DNA from: Bradyrhizobium liaoningense
Lineage (GTDB): Bacteria > Pseudomonadota > Alphaproteobacteria > Rhizobiales > Xanthobacteraceae
Length of the DNA stretch: 64,000 nucleotides
NCBI RefSeq assembly: GCF_018130955.1
Contig: NZ_JAFCJM010000002.1
Span: 124,001 to 188,000 of the forward strand
Reading direction: 5' to 3'
Shown: one piece after another, positions 26,115-33,211 of the stretch
Layout of the letters: each line of letters begins with the position of its first letter
Numbering within the stretch: the stretch's first letter is position 1
The notes under the pieces: generated by a model
The model's input: only the letters and a program-made list of their open reading frames with translations
Databases searched by the model: none
What the model was told of the DNA's origin: nothing
Program-made: the position numbers and the translations under genes

Positions 26115-26933
26115 ATGGATGATGTTTCCAGCGAAGGACCTTCTGGGAGCCTGCCGCGCGCCGTGGCCTTGCTGCGCGCGCTGGCTGCGAGCGGCGGCGA
26201 GGGGATGCGGCTTACGAATGCGGCTGCGACGGCCGGCGTGACCCCGGCTTCGGCGCACAGGTTGTTCCGCATGCTGATCGATGAAGGTCTCGTGGAGCAG
26301 GATGCGCGCAACAAGTATTATCGGCTCGGCATCGAGTTCTTTTCGCTCGCCGCCCGCGCCGGGAATCCTGGCAATCTGCGCGAGGTTTGCCGTCCTGCGC
26401 TATTGCGGCTGTCGGCTTCGTTAGGCGACACGGTCTTCCTGCTGGTGCGCAGCGGATATGATGCGGTCTGTCTCGATCGCTGTGAGGGACCGGTGCCGAT
26501 CCGCTCCTTCACGGGCGATATCGGGGGCAAGGTGATCCTCGGGGTCGGGCAGGGCAGCATGGCAATCCTCGCCTACCTGCCGGAAGCGGAACGCGAGGAG
26601 GTGATCCGCTTCAACCTGCCGCGTCTCCTCAATTTTGGCCCGTTTGACGAAGTGTTCTTCCGCAACGAAATCGAACGCGTGCGGGAAAGCGGCTGCGCCG
26701 CGCGCGGGACGGGGCTCCTGCCGGGCATGGCCGGTGTTGCCGTTGCGATCCTTGACCGCGACCGGCGGCCGCTCGCCGCGATCAGCATCGGCACCACCGT
26801 CGAGCGGCTGAATGCCGAGCGTTTGCCGACTGTGGTCCAGGTGCTCCGGCGCGAGGCCGAGGCGCTGGCGGCGAAGATCAACCCGTTCGACGCTGCCTTG
26901 CGCAGGCCGGGACAACATGCCGGCTCGTATTGA
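26115..26933 (+). CDS. IclR-family transcriptional regulator
   Basis: 272 aa. N-terminal winged helix (about 10-70; ALLRALAASGGEGMRLTNAAATAGVTPASAHRLFRMLIDEGLV) and a C-terminal GAF-like effector domain (IRSFTGDIGGKVILGVGQGSMAILAYL). Divergent from the catabolic operon with 153 bp between starts, so it most likely controls that operon in response to the transported compound. Confidence 0.9.
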   Translation: MDDVSSEGPSGSLPRAVALLRALAASGGEGMRLTNAAATAGVTPASAHRLFRMLIDEGLVEQDARNKYYRLGIEFFSLAARAGNPGNLREVCRPALLRLSASLGDTVFLLVRSGYDAVCLDRCEGPVPIRSFTGDIGGKVILGVGQGSMAILAYLPEAEREEVIRFNLPRLLNFGPFDEVFFRNEIERVRESGCAARGTGLLPGMAGVAVAILDRDRRPLAAISIGTTVERLNAERLPTVVQVLRREAEALAAKINPFDAALRRPGQHAGSY

Positions 26934-27311
26934 GATCGCCCGCGCGGGGAGGGCCTCCGAGTGATCGAGGAGGGACTAGAGCGGCTCCGGCGGAGCAGAG
27001 CAGGGGTGCCGGGCAAGGCCGGCGCGCTGCGTGAGCTGGCCGAAAACTACGGTGCTCGCGTGAGTAGCTACGGTGACGATCTACGAGTAAATCTGCCTAA
27101 ACTTGAGACTACGTCCGATGCGAAGGGGCAGGGCACTTCGCAATCGGTCAGGTCGGCAGCTGGCAGATGGACACCACGATAGCGTCCGATTATCGAACGT
27201 ATCGCCGCTCTTGATGCGACGCAGACATTTCGTGCAAGTGCGAGGTCACCAACAGGCCAGCGGCTGAAATCCGTGCGTCCACGTGCCCAGGAGCACAGAC
27301 CAAGGGCCTTA
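26934..27311. other. No supported gene; near-repeat of sequence at the tRNA-side operon end
   Basis: About 380 bp. A 73-codon GTG ORF here (26961-27182) has no Shine-Dalgarno and random composition. A 19-bp stretch at 27068-27086 (CTACGGTGACGATCTACGA) matches 17036-17054 at 17 of 19 positions, bracketing the catabolic operon. Confidence 0.4.
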
Positions 27312-27458
27312 TCAAACCAGCAGGGCTGCGATGGCGCCGGCGAAGCCCACCACTAGGATGCCAGCAGCCGTTGCGGTGATCAGGTCAATTGACCAGTTGT
27401 GGCCGATCAAGTCGAAGTGTCTGGAGCGACTTTCGTCCCGGTAGGAATTAAGGCGCAT
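27312..27458 (-). CDS. Small single-span membrane protein (48 aa)
   Basis: 48 aa: polar N-terminal half (MRLNSYRDESRSRHFD), then a hydrophobic helix (residues about 27-47, TATAAGILVVGFAGAIAALLV) up to the stop. AGGAGG lies seven bases before the ATG on the minus strand, strong support. A longer frame opens at 27608 but its extra part is Arg/Pro/Gly noise. Function unknown. Confidence 0.6.
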   Translation of the reverse strand: MRLNSYRDESRSRHFDLIGHNWSIDLITATAAGILVVGFAGAIAALLV

Positions 27459-27890
27459 GGCAACCTCCTGCGCATTGGGCGTTGCCCCAACCGCGCCCCC
27501 ACCGCCACGCCAGCGCTTGCGCGGCGTGGGGCGCGGAGGTCGATGCTCGCTTTCTCTGGCCGCTAGGACGCAGGCACTGTCGGCGCTGGCCCCGTCGGGC
27601 ACTGGCACTATTGGCTCTGGTCGCTAGGGCGCTGGTGGCGCGAGAGCCGCTTCGATCAACCCAGCCTTAGAATGATCCCCCGCAAGCGGAACGGCAAGAG
27701 ACCGTCGAGCTCTCTTTCTTTAGCGACCGTCCCGAAAACTCGGAATCCGGCGCCTCAAGGTCGCGGTTCTTCGCCTGACGCGCGTAGGTGGCAACGATCG
27801 CGCCGCTTAGAGCGAAAAAAAAGATGTAAGGCCCACCTACGTTACCTGACACTATAATTCGCGGGTCGTCGAGCGCTGATCGAATCCGCC
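27459..27890. other. Gap without a supported gene
   Basis: About 430 bp. It holds degenerate GC-rich direct repeats of the GGCACTG/GCGCTGG type (27570-27640). A 61-codon minus-strand GTG ORF (27667-27852) has a hydrophobic start but no ribosome-binding site. Confidence 0.35.
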
Positions 27891-28040
27891 TTAGTGTAGG
27901 ACCCGGCCGGCCTCGGCGAGCCGGACCCTCTCTCGCAGTTCCTCAAGATCCTCGATCGCTTCAAGCAGTGTCACCAGATCGGACGCCGCGTGTGCCAAAC
28001 TAGGCTTTCGGCGTTTTGGAACCCGAACTTTCTGTTTCAT
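27891..28040 (-). CDS. Small basic/helical protein (49 aa)
   Basis: 49 aa. A basic N-terminus (MKQKVRVPKRRKPS) is followed by an amphipathic, acidic helix with heptad-like Leu spacing (LVTLLEAIEDLEELRERVRLAE), so a coiled-coil or nucleic-acid contact is possible. GGAG lies about ten bases before the ATG, longer than ideal. The residue pattern is far from random, but no family is recognised. Confidence 0.45.
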   Translation of the reverse strand: MKQKVRVPKRRKPSLAHAASDLVTLLEAIEDLEELRERVRLAEAGRVLH

Positions 28041-28323
28041 CGCTGTACGACTCCACGCACGGAACAGAACCTTTGGGCTCGATTAGCAAGGAGTGTGCCG
28101 CCCGAGCTGGAGCAACAGCGCCCCCCAAAGCGCCCCCGCGAGGGGATGGGGCGCCGGGAACCCTTCACCGTGCGGGCTTCCGCCCATAAAACTGGTATGG
28201 AATTTGACTGGTGATGTCGACGGCCTTCTCGTCAGAGACGGCCAAGCATATCAGCCCTCCGCAAGCAAAACGGGGGAAAAGATCGCGGATCGCCGATTCG
28301 GAAAACGCAGACTGGCGGGCCTA

Positions 28324-28422
28324 TCACATCATACTCGAGCGCACTCTTGCATCGGTCGTGCGGCTCTTATCCAGCTCCAGCATCGCCTCGAAGATTATGA
28401 TCGGTAACCAAAACACAAGCAT
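28324..28422 (-). CDS. Small hydrophobic peptide (32 aa)
   Basis: 32 aa starting MLVFWLPIIIFEAML: an N-terminal membrane-inserting segment and a charged tail (ELDKSRTTDARVR). GGAGG sits eight bases before this ATG; an in-frame ATG five codons upstream lies inside that site. Similar short proteins are frequent in Bradyrhizobium genomes. Role unknown. Confidence 0.5.
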   Translation of the reverse strand: MLVFWLPIIIFEAMLELDKSRTTDARVRSSMM

Positions 28423-28555
28423 GGCAATATCCTCCATGCCACAACAACATTTGGTTCTCCGAGCCCGTTCCTGGAAAATAAGCCGCCGAGTTCCTGGAAC
28501 GCTTTCGCCTCGTATCAGGCTACCTTGTATTTTTTCACAGACTTCCGACGCGGCG

Positions 28556-28775
28556 CTAGATCATCTGGATTGGGCCTGCCGCGGTGAGCGCTCGCATGAT
28601 GCCGATCCTTGCGAACATCGTCGGCCCGCCTTCCTTCACTGCTTGCCATTCAGGTGCGTCGTGCTCGCGCTTTGGCAGCACTGCTGTGACGTGGCCGGCA
28701 TCGCGCAAAGTGACGAGCTTGCGCCGGCACTTCGATCGGATCATCGAAAGGCCGCACGTTGCCGTGGCCTGACAC
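28556..28775 (-). pseudogene. Frameshifted copy of small RPFD(D/E)PI...KLVTLRDAG protein
   Basis: Two frames together match the gene at 29769-30081. One reads RPFDDPIEVPA; after a frameshift near 28725-28730 the other reads RKLVTLRDAGHVTAVLPKREHDAPEWQ and GGPTMFARIGIMRAL. Relative to the other copy it also lacks about eight residues (the ALILVVE segment). The break and deletion indicate decay. Function of the intact family is unknown. Confidence 0.6.
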
Positions 28776-28783
28776 TGCCTGCG

Positions 28784-29014
28784 CTATCTGGTGAAACCGG
28801 AGTCTAGAAGCTTCACAGTCGAAATCGGCCACTTGCCGTCGTGGCCACCAATCGAGATCCGGAGCCCGTGCACCTCGTCAAGGAAGACGTGATCAACCGT
28901 CCCCGCCTTACCGTCGGTCAGGATGACTCCTTTGCCGATTAGCTCCGTCTCGGCAGCATGAAGTTCTCGAAGGATGTTCGTTGCTCGCTTGGTCCAGTCA
29001 TCGGACATGGTCAT
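28784..29014 (-). CDS. Conserved-looking hypothetical protein (76 aa)
   Basis: 76 aa (or 74 from the second ATG). A helical N-terminus (WTKRATNILRELHAAETELIGKG) is followed by beta-rich ILTDGKAGTVDHVFLDEVHGLRISIGGHDGKWPISTVKLLDSG, suggesting a compact SH3/Tudor-like barrel. No membrane segment. It lies just upstream, on the same strand, of the decayed gene at 28556-28775. Function unknown. Confidence 0.55.
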   Translation of the reverse strand: MTMSDDWTKRATNILRELHAAETELIGKGVILTDGKAGTVDHVFLDEVHGLRISIGGHDGKWPISTVKLLDSGFTR

Positions 29015-29180
29015 GCCATACCCGGCCTGCGGATTAGTGAAGATCAGCTAGAGCGGCAGATTCACGGAGGCCATCGCCGCTTCGCGCGAGTCAGTGCCGC
29101 CAACCGTCCTTGTCGAGCTCGACCCTGAAACCTCCCGGCAGCTGCGGCATCTCGCCTTCTGTCACGACTTGCAGCCGGCG

Positions 29181-29465
29181 TTACTTCGTTGGGTGCAAGT
29201 CGCCTTGAAGCCAGCGGCCAAGGGCCTTGGAATGCACTGGATCTTCATGCGTTGCGAACGTCGTAAGCGCGTGATTGCAGACAGCGCATCGAAACATGTG
29301 CAAGTCCACGCCTGGGCTCTTTGGCTCGATGCTGACGAGCATCATCTGGGCCTTGCACCTTGGACAGGCGGGGCGCGCAAATGGAGCCGGTGGAATGGGC
29401 TGCGCCAATCTGGCGGCCCACCGTTGTTCGAACTTTCTTTCGAGGTCCGCAGGGATCGTGCTCAT
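29181..29465 (-). CDS. Small zinc-ribbon protein (94 aa)
   Basis: 94 aa with CPRC and, about 25 residues later, CAVC: a Cys4 zinc ribbon between a basic, Pro-rich N-terminal part (KFEQRWAARLAQPIPPAPFARPA) and a His/Leu-rich tail. Such proteins often bind nucleic acid. A fragment of a different zinc-ribbon gene lies at 30699-30830. Confidence 0.6.
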   Translation of the reverse strand: MSTIPADLERKFEQRWAARLAQPIPPAPFARPACPRCKAQMMLVSIEPKSPGVDLHMFRCAVCNHALTTFATHEDPVHSKALGRWLQGDLHPTK

Positions 29466-29560
29466 GATCCGAACTCCGGGGTTCGCGGGTCCTGCCCCGG
29501 TGCTATCGCGTCAACGCTTGCCGTGCCCTAAAGGTCCTAACCAGCACCAGAGGGAACCAC

Positions 29561-29612
29561 GCCCGCCAGCTGAGGCGGTAAAAACAGGGTCCGCCTGTTC
29601 ACGCTGGCGGGC
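29561..29612. terminator. Nested hairpin after small-gene pair
   Basis: Outer 10-bp stem (29561-29570 with 29603-29612) and an inner AGGCGG/CCGCCT stem. It starts 10 bp past the stop of the minus-strand gene at 29623-29772. Without a T tract on that strand it may be a transcript-stabilising hairpin. Confidence 0.45.
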
Positions 29613-29622
29613 CTTCCTTTCG

Positions 29623-29772
29623 TCATTCTTCGATCACGTCATATTCGAAGGCGACGCCTTCAGGATCGTTCTCCTCAAACCATCTTTCAGCAGCGTCCAC
29701 ATTTGCGAACACCTTGATGTGGTCCGCATCCCCGACCTGTTTGCTCGTGTTGATGTAGACAAAGACCGTCAT
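29623..29772 (-). CDS. Small acidic protein, ATGA-coupled (49 aa)
   Basis: 49 aa starting MTVFVYINTSKQVGD with a helix AAERWFEENDPEGVAFEYDV; strongly acidic and compact. Its ATG overlaps the TGA of the upstream gene (29769-30081), so the two are translationally coupled. Proteins of this pattern recur in Bradyrhizobium accessory regions by my recollection; function unknown. Confidence 0.6.
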   Translation of the reverse strand: MTVFVYINTSKQVGDADHIKVFANVDAAERWFEENDPEGVAFEYDVIEE

Positions 29773-30081
29773 CGGATCACCCAATACGCTTTGGCTTTCT
29801 TACGTCGTGGTTCAGCATTTGGCGGCGACTTGCCGTGGTTCAAGGCTCGCATGATGCCGATCCGCGCGAACATCGTCGGGCCGCCGAGCTCGACCACCAA
29901 GATCAATGCTTCCATCGCCGCTTGCCACTCGGGCCGGTCGTGAACGGCCTTCGGTAGCGCCGCGATATACTCGCCCGCGTCGCGCAGTGTGACGAGCTTG
30001 TGCCCGCTGGCGTCGATCGGCTCGTCGAAAGGCCGCCCCCAGCCCCCACTCATTTGGTGCGCATAATTTTGGTTTTGTCAT
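29769..30081 (-). pseudogene. Frameshifted small protein gene (second copy)
   Basis: The reading begins MTKPKLCAPNEWGLG (ATG 30081). It then continues in another frame as RPFDEPIDASGHKLVTLRDAGEYIAALPKAVHDRPEWQ, ending in LGGPTMFARIGIMRAL and a basic tail. Removing one G from the run at 30036-30040 joins the two. A strong GGGAGG site and an in-frame ATG lie further up at 30147, downstream of a promoter-like pair. Either a real decay mutation or a homopolymer sequencing error; an ATG at 30053 gives a shortened 94-aa product. Confidence 0.6.
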
Positions 30082-30282
30082 CCACTGTGTCGATCGCGGT
30101 ACACGGCATCGGCCGGAATCGCCGTAAATTTCGGATGCGTCTCTCATGGCGCTTCCTCCCTGCACTTGAGCCCGCCGGGAATGGCGGGCTTCCTTCGATG
30201 CATTGGAGAATGGCCCTGTCGTGCGCGTGCAGGGAAAATAGGGATTTTGGTTCGATTTTGGCTCGTTTGCCAAATTAACCTA

Positions 30283-30312
30283 ATTAAATAAATTAAATGG
30301 AAGCGGTGTCAA
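30283..30312 (-). promoter_or_regulatory. Sigma-70-like promoter for the small-gene pair
   Basis: On the minus strand TTGACA (30307-30312), 18 bp, TTTAAT (30283-30288), in a locally AT-rich stretch. It is upstream of the Shine-Dalgarno at 30148-30160 and the frameshifted gene. Confidence 0.5.
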
Positions 30313-30369
30313 ATAATGCATATGCTGAGAAGGCTTGGCGCCAGAGCCCTAGCGTCCAAGCGAACCTTG

Positions 30370-30408
30370 CGGTCTCGGCACCGGTCCACCCAATGCCGAG
30401 ACCGTTTT
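30370..30408 (+). terminator. Strong intrinsic terminator without upstream gene
   Basis: Perfect 11-bp stem (30370-30380 with 30394-30404) with a 13-nt loop and TTTT at 30405-30408. No plausible plus-strand ORF precedes it, so it may end a small RNA starting in the AT-rich segment near 30280-30300. Confidence 0.65.
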
Positions 30409-30433
30409 AGGCGTCCGGGTGGTCGCGAGAGTC

Positions 30434-30601
30434 ATGGACCGAGATCGTTTTGAGGCGATGTCCATCGAAGAGTTGTGGGCTCTCCATACGGAGATCGACA
30501 AAGCTCTCGCCGCGAGGATTTTTGCCGAAAAGAACGAACTTGAAAGGTGGCTTGACCAACTCGGCCGCGCGCGGAACGGAGCCGACCCGCAAAAAAGTTG
30601 A
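30434..30601 (+). CDS. Truncated H-NS-like protein (55 aa)
   Basis: 55 aa. MDRDRFEAMSIEELWALHTEIDKALAARIFAEKNELERWLDQLG matches the N-terminal oligomerisation coiled coil of alphaproteobacterial H-NS family proteins (MucR-unrelated). The usual C-terminal DNA-binding motif (YRNP...WAGRG-like) is absent: the ORF ends after RARNGADPQKS and no continuation is visible in other frames. It could be a decayed gene or a dominant-negative modulator of a full-length H-NS. A GTG at 30419 would add five residues. Confidence 0.55.
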   Translation: MDRDRFEAMSIEELWALHTEIDKALAARIFAEKNELERWLDQLGRARNGADPQKS

Positions 30602-30698
30602 GTTGGCAGACTGCCGGCAATACTGGATTAGGTGACCATTAGCCAGGTAACCCCGGCGAACGTTCGGCGGTGAGCTTCATCGATATTCCATAGCCGGA

Positions 30699-30830
30699 CT
30701 AGTCCGGCCGCACGTCGACGCCACGCTTGCCGCAGGCGGAGCGGACGAAGCGCGGCTCGATATCCGAGAGCGCACGCGTGATGGAATTCGCCTCGATCGC
30801 CCAGCGGTCGCAGCCGTCATGGAGCCAAGC
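30699..30830 (-). pseudogene. 3' fragment of a zinc-ribbon protein gene
   Basis: An open frame with no start codon after an in-frame stop at 30831-30833. It encodes GCDRWAIEANSITRALSDIEPRFVRSACGKRGVDVRPD and stop. The ending EPRFV.SACGKRG.DVRPD is, from recollection, a recurrent C-terminus of small Bradyrhizobium zinc-ribbon proteins; the expected first Cys pair is missing. A 5'-truncated remnant. Confidence 0.5.
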
Positions 30831-30832
30831 CT

Positions 30833-30919
30833 ATGAAGCGGACCGGCCGAATGATCGTCTACACCGTCCTGGTGATCGTGGTTCTGCTGCTGGTCTGGCA
30901 GTTTCTCGGATCGCTGTGA
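30833..30919 (+). CDS. Tiny single-span membrane peptide (28 aa)
   Basis: 28 aa: basic MKRTGR followed by an uninterrupted hydrophobic helix (MIVYTVLVIVVLLLVWQFLG). GGAG eight bases upstream of the ATG supports translation. It starts beside the gene fragment at 30699-30830, on the other strand. Function unknown. Confidence 0.45.
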   Translation: MKRTGRMIVYTVLVIVVLLLVWQFLGSL

Positions 30920-31365
30920 TGCTTCGCGGCAAGCCATGCGGCGACCGCACCGGCGACGCTCCCGATGCCAGTTGCGATAATGGCATTATGCCCCCGATTT
31001 GCCCGACGCGTCAAGATAAATTCGGAAAAGGCGCAAGCCATCCTGCCGGCCGTCACCCGCTACTTTGCATGGGGTTGTTTTCGATGTTTTGACGGGGCCC
31101 GGTCCGTCAGAGCCGGCTCACAGCCCGCCGTCGCCCCAGAACAGCCTCAGCGACAGCCTCAACGACAACCTCAACGACAGTTTTGGCGGCTCCATGCGCG
31201 GTCTCACGAGGAACGCACAAAGCAGGCGCGATTCGTCTTGGCGAATGATAAGCTTCGGTTCGAGCCGACGGCCCTGGAGCAAGGGAGCCTTTCGCGACAG
31301 GGCGGCTCCGGTTAGGATTTCGGCACGTCTGGCAGCCATCATCCCTTTGGAAGGGAGCTCGACCG
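30920..31365. other. Gap with short tandem repeat, no supported gene
   Basis: About 450 bp. It holds the 12-bp tandem repeat at 31141-31180 and GGAAGGGAG before 31366 (ribosome-binding site of the next gene). Open frames on both strands here (for example minus 30859-31056, with a hydrophobic segment) lack a start signal. Confidence 0.4.
31141..31180. repeat. 12-bp tandem repeat, about 3.3 units
   Basis: Units ACAGCCTCAGCG, ACAGCCTCAACG, ACAACCTCAACG and a partial ACAG. Twelve being a multiple of three, all frames read repetitive tetrapeptides, which explains the spurious ORFs here. Confidence 0.75.
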
Positions 31366-31683
31366 ATGACGACATTCGACAAGCGCGAGCAGGGATTTGA
31401 AGCCAAATTCGCTCATGACGAAGAGCTGATGTTCAAGGTCATGGCACGGTCGACCAAGCTGCTCGGGATGTGGGCCGCCGCCCAACTCGGGCTCGGCGGA
31501 GGTGCCGCGGCGACCTACGCGACCCAGCTGGTGACGACCAATCTGGAGAGCCGGACCAGCGACGACATCGTGCGCAAGGTAGCCGCCGACCTCGCCGGCA
31601 AGGACGTGTCCACCGAGGAGGTTGCGCGGAAGCTGCAGGAGTTTCAGCACCAGGCCCTGCAACAGCTCGAGGCGGACAGGTAG
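31366..31683 (+). CDS. DUF1476 / ATP synthase inhibitor zeta-subunit family protein
   Basis: 105 aa. MTTFDKREQGFEAKFAHDEELMFKVMARSTKLLGMWAAAQLGL is the family's diagnostic N-terminus; the rest is a helical bundle (SDDIVRKVAADLAGKDVSTEEVARKLQEFQHQALQQLEADR). In Paracoccus the zeta subunit blocks ATP hydrolysis by F1; in other alphaproteobacteria the effect is weak. AAGGGAG lies just upstream. Its place in an accessory stretch suggests an extra paralogue (inference). Confidence 0.85.
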   Translation: MTTFDKREQGFEAKFAHDEELMFKVMARSTKLLGMWAAAQLGLGGGAAATYATQLVTTNLESRTSDDIVRKVAADLAGKDVSTEEVARKLQEFQHQALQQLEADR

Positions 31684-31697
31684 GGGCGCGGCCCGGC

Positions 31698-32279
31698 TCA
31701 GTCTGCGTGGTTGCGCGCTTCGCGGTCGCTCAGCCGGTCGACACAGGCGATGCCGATCGCCGAGACGATGAAGGTGAGGTGGATCAGAACCTGCCACATC
31801 ACGCCCTGCTCGGTATAGCCGGCGCGGCCCGAGCCGAGATTGCCGGCCTCGATGAAGGTGCGCAGCAACGCGATGGAGGAGATGCCGATGATCGCCATCG
31901 CGAGCTTGATCTTGAGCACGCTCGCATTGACGTGGCCGAGCCATTCCGGCTCATCGGGATGGCCTTGCAGGTCGAGGCGGGAGACGAATGTCTCGTAGCC
32001 GCCGACGATCACCATCACGAGCAGGTTGGAGATCATCACGACGTCGATGAGCGCCAGCACGCTCATCATGATCTGCTGCTCGCTGAAATCGAGCGCGTGC
32101 CAGGAGAGGTGCCAGAGCTCCTTGATGAAAAGCGCGATGTAGACGCATTGCGCGACGATCAGGCCGAGATAGAGCGGAAGCTGAAGCCAGCGCGAGCCGA
32201 AGATGATCATCGGCAGCGCGCGCATCCGCGGGGGGCGGGGAAGGCGGGACGGGCTCGTCGTTTCGTGCTCAGCCGACAT
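31698..32279 (-). CDS. UPF0114/YqhA-family inner-membrane protein
   Basis: 193 aa from the ATG at 32279. About four membrane spans; family-like stretches [43 protein letters not shown] and [16 protein letters not shown]. Role unknown in the family. It converges on the zeta-subunit gene. Confidence 0.85.
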   Translation of the reverse strand: MSAEHETTSPSRLPRPPRMRALPMIIFGSRWLQLPLYLGLIVAQCVYIALFIKELWHLSWHALDFSEQQIMMSVLALIDVVMISNLLVMVIVGGYETFVSRLDLQGHPDEPEWLGHVNASVLKIKLAMAIIGISSIALLRTFIEAGNLGSGRAGYTEQGVMWQVLIHLTFIVSAIGIACVDRLSDREARNHAD

Positions 32280-32442
32280 GCGGGCGAGATCCACTCTTCA
32301 ATTTGACCGGGCACCCATCTACCCCGACAAGATGGCTGACGGAAGACACCGCCTCGCGTTGGCGTCGCGCGGGTTGCGCGGCATACTGCCATCCCGGCGG
32401 GCAAAGGCTTCGCCGGCGGATGCAGGCAGCGGTGAGGGGGCG

Positions 32443-32715
32443 ATGTTGCGGACTTTTCGGCTTGCGGGCGCGACGGCCCTGCTGCTCGGCCTCGGCCTCG
32501 GCGATCTCGCGGCGCTGCCGCTGACGCCGTTTCGCTACGAGGACCAGGCGCAACGTTATTGTCCCGGCGACAAGGTGGTGTGGCTGGATTTCAGGAAGGG
32601 CGTCTATTACCGGAAGGGCCAGAAGCTCTACGCCCAAGGGTTCGACGGCAGCTTCGTCTGCCTGAACGAAGCCAAAAGCAGCGGTTTTCGCCGTTCGCTG
32701 CTGGGCGTGCGGTGA
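32443..32715 (+). CDS. Small secreted hypothetical protein (90 aa)
   Basis: 90 aa. Start chosen at the ATG giving a Sec signal (MLRTFRLAGATALLLGLGLGDLAALP). The mature part has two Cys (YCPGDKVVWLDFRKGVYYRKGQKLYAQGFDGSFVCLNE) that could pair in a small beta domain. The frame is open to 32203 but upstream residues are not signal-like. Function unknown. Confidence 0.65.
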   Translation: MLRTFRLAGATALLLGLGLGDLAALPLTPFRYEDQAQRYCPGDKVVWLDFRKGVYYRKGQKLYAQGFDGSFVCLNEAKSSGFRRSLLGVR

Positions 32716-32718
32716 GCG

Positions 32719-32844
32719 CTATTTCTCGGTCGGCAGCTTCACCGGGACGTGGGGCGAGGTCGAGACCACGCGCGGACTTCCGTCGGGATAGGTGCGGCCC
32801 TTGATCAGCGCTTCCAGGACCAGGAAGAACTTTTCGGCGAGCAT
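32719..32844 (-). CDS. Small hypothetical protein (41 aa)
   Basis: 41 aa starting MLAEKFFLVLEALIKGR and ending VPVKLPTEK, with a SPRVVSTSPH middle. GAGGGTG about six to nine bases before the ATG supports it. It converges on the secreted-protein gene with three bases between stops. By recollection, similar short proteins occur in multiple copies in Bradyrhizobium. Unknown role. Confidence 0.55.
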   Translation of the reverse strand: MLAEKFFLVLEALIKGRTYPDGSPRVVSTSPHVPVKLPTEK

Positions 32845-32961
32845 GTGCGTCACCCTCATTGGTGAATGCCTCTTCCATTAGGTCGAGGCACGAGGGCGGG
32901 ACATTCAATCAACTAAATGGGAGACGGGCGGACACTGCCCAGATGACTTGGCCCACACGAC

Positions 32962-32977
32962 TTGCGTTGCAACGCAA
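32962..32977. repeat. Perfect 16-bp palindrome
   Basis: TTGCGTTGCAACGCAA reads the same on both strands. It lies in the gap between two divergent/tandem minus-strand small genes and could be a regulator-binding site. Confidence 0.5.
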
Positions 32978-33008
32978 CAGCCGAATTTGAGAGTCGGAAA
33001 AGGGGCGT

Positions 33009-33107
33009 TCAGGCGAACGCCAGAGCCATCAGGCTGGAGCAAAGCAGCACCAGGCCGCTTGCGGTCAATACGAGAAAGCCGTCGGACACCAGGTCATGAT
33101 TGCGCAT
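33009..33107 (-). CDS. Small single-span membrane peptide (32 aa)
   Basis: 32 aa: short polar start (MRNHDLVSDG) then one hydrophobic helix (FLVLTASGLVLLCSSLMALAFA). AGGTG six bases before the ATG. One of several tiny membrane peptides in 27-33.4 kb. Confidence 0.5.
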   Translation of the reverse strand: MRNHDLVSDGFLVLTASGLVLLCSSLMALAFA

Positions 33108-33211
33108 AGGAACACCTGCCGCTCTCGTCTTCGATGCTCGATCGGATCGATTAAAGCTTTCCGAACGCGCTCAGTTGAAAGAGGTGATGCGTGTCGTCCC
33201 GCGCGAGGGCT

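Noticed and set aside
26961..27182. 73-codon GTG ORF on plus strand
   Set aside because: No Shine-Dalgarno, random composition, gap between well-defined genes.
27667..27852. 61-codon minus ORF with hydrophobic start
   Set aside because: GTG start without ribosome-binding site; composition after the first 25 residues looks random.
28211..28807. 198-codon plus ORF
   Set aside because: Opposite strand carries two better-supported small genes, and the ORF lacks a start signal.
30859..31056. 65-codon minus ORF with a possible membrane segment
   Set aside because: No Shine-Dalgarno and overlaps the supported 28-aa plus-strand peptide.
31141..31180. Possible CRISPR-like repeat
   Set aside because: Units are 12 bp with no spacers.
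31065..31400. 111-codon plus ORF over the tandem repeat
   Set aside because: Repeat of 12 bp keeps all frames open, so openness is not evidence of coding.
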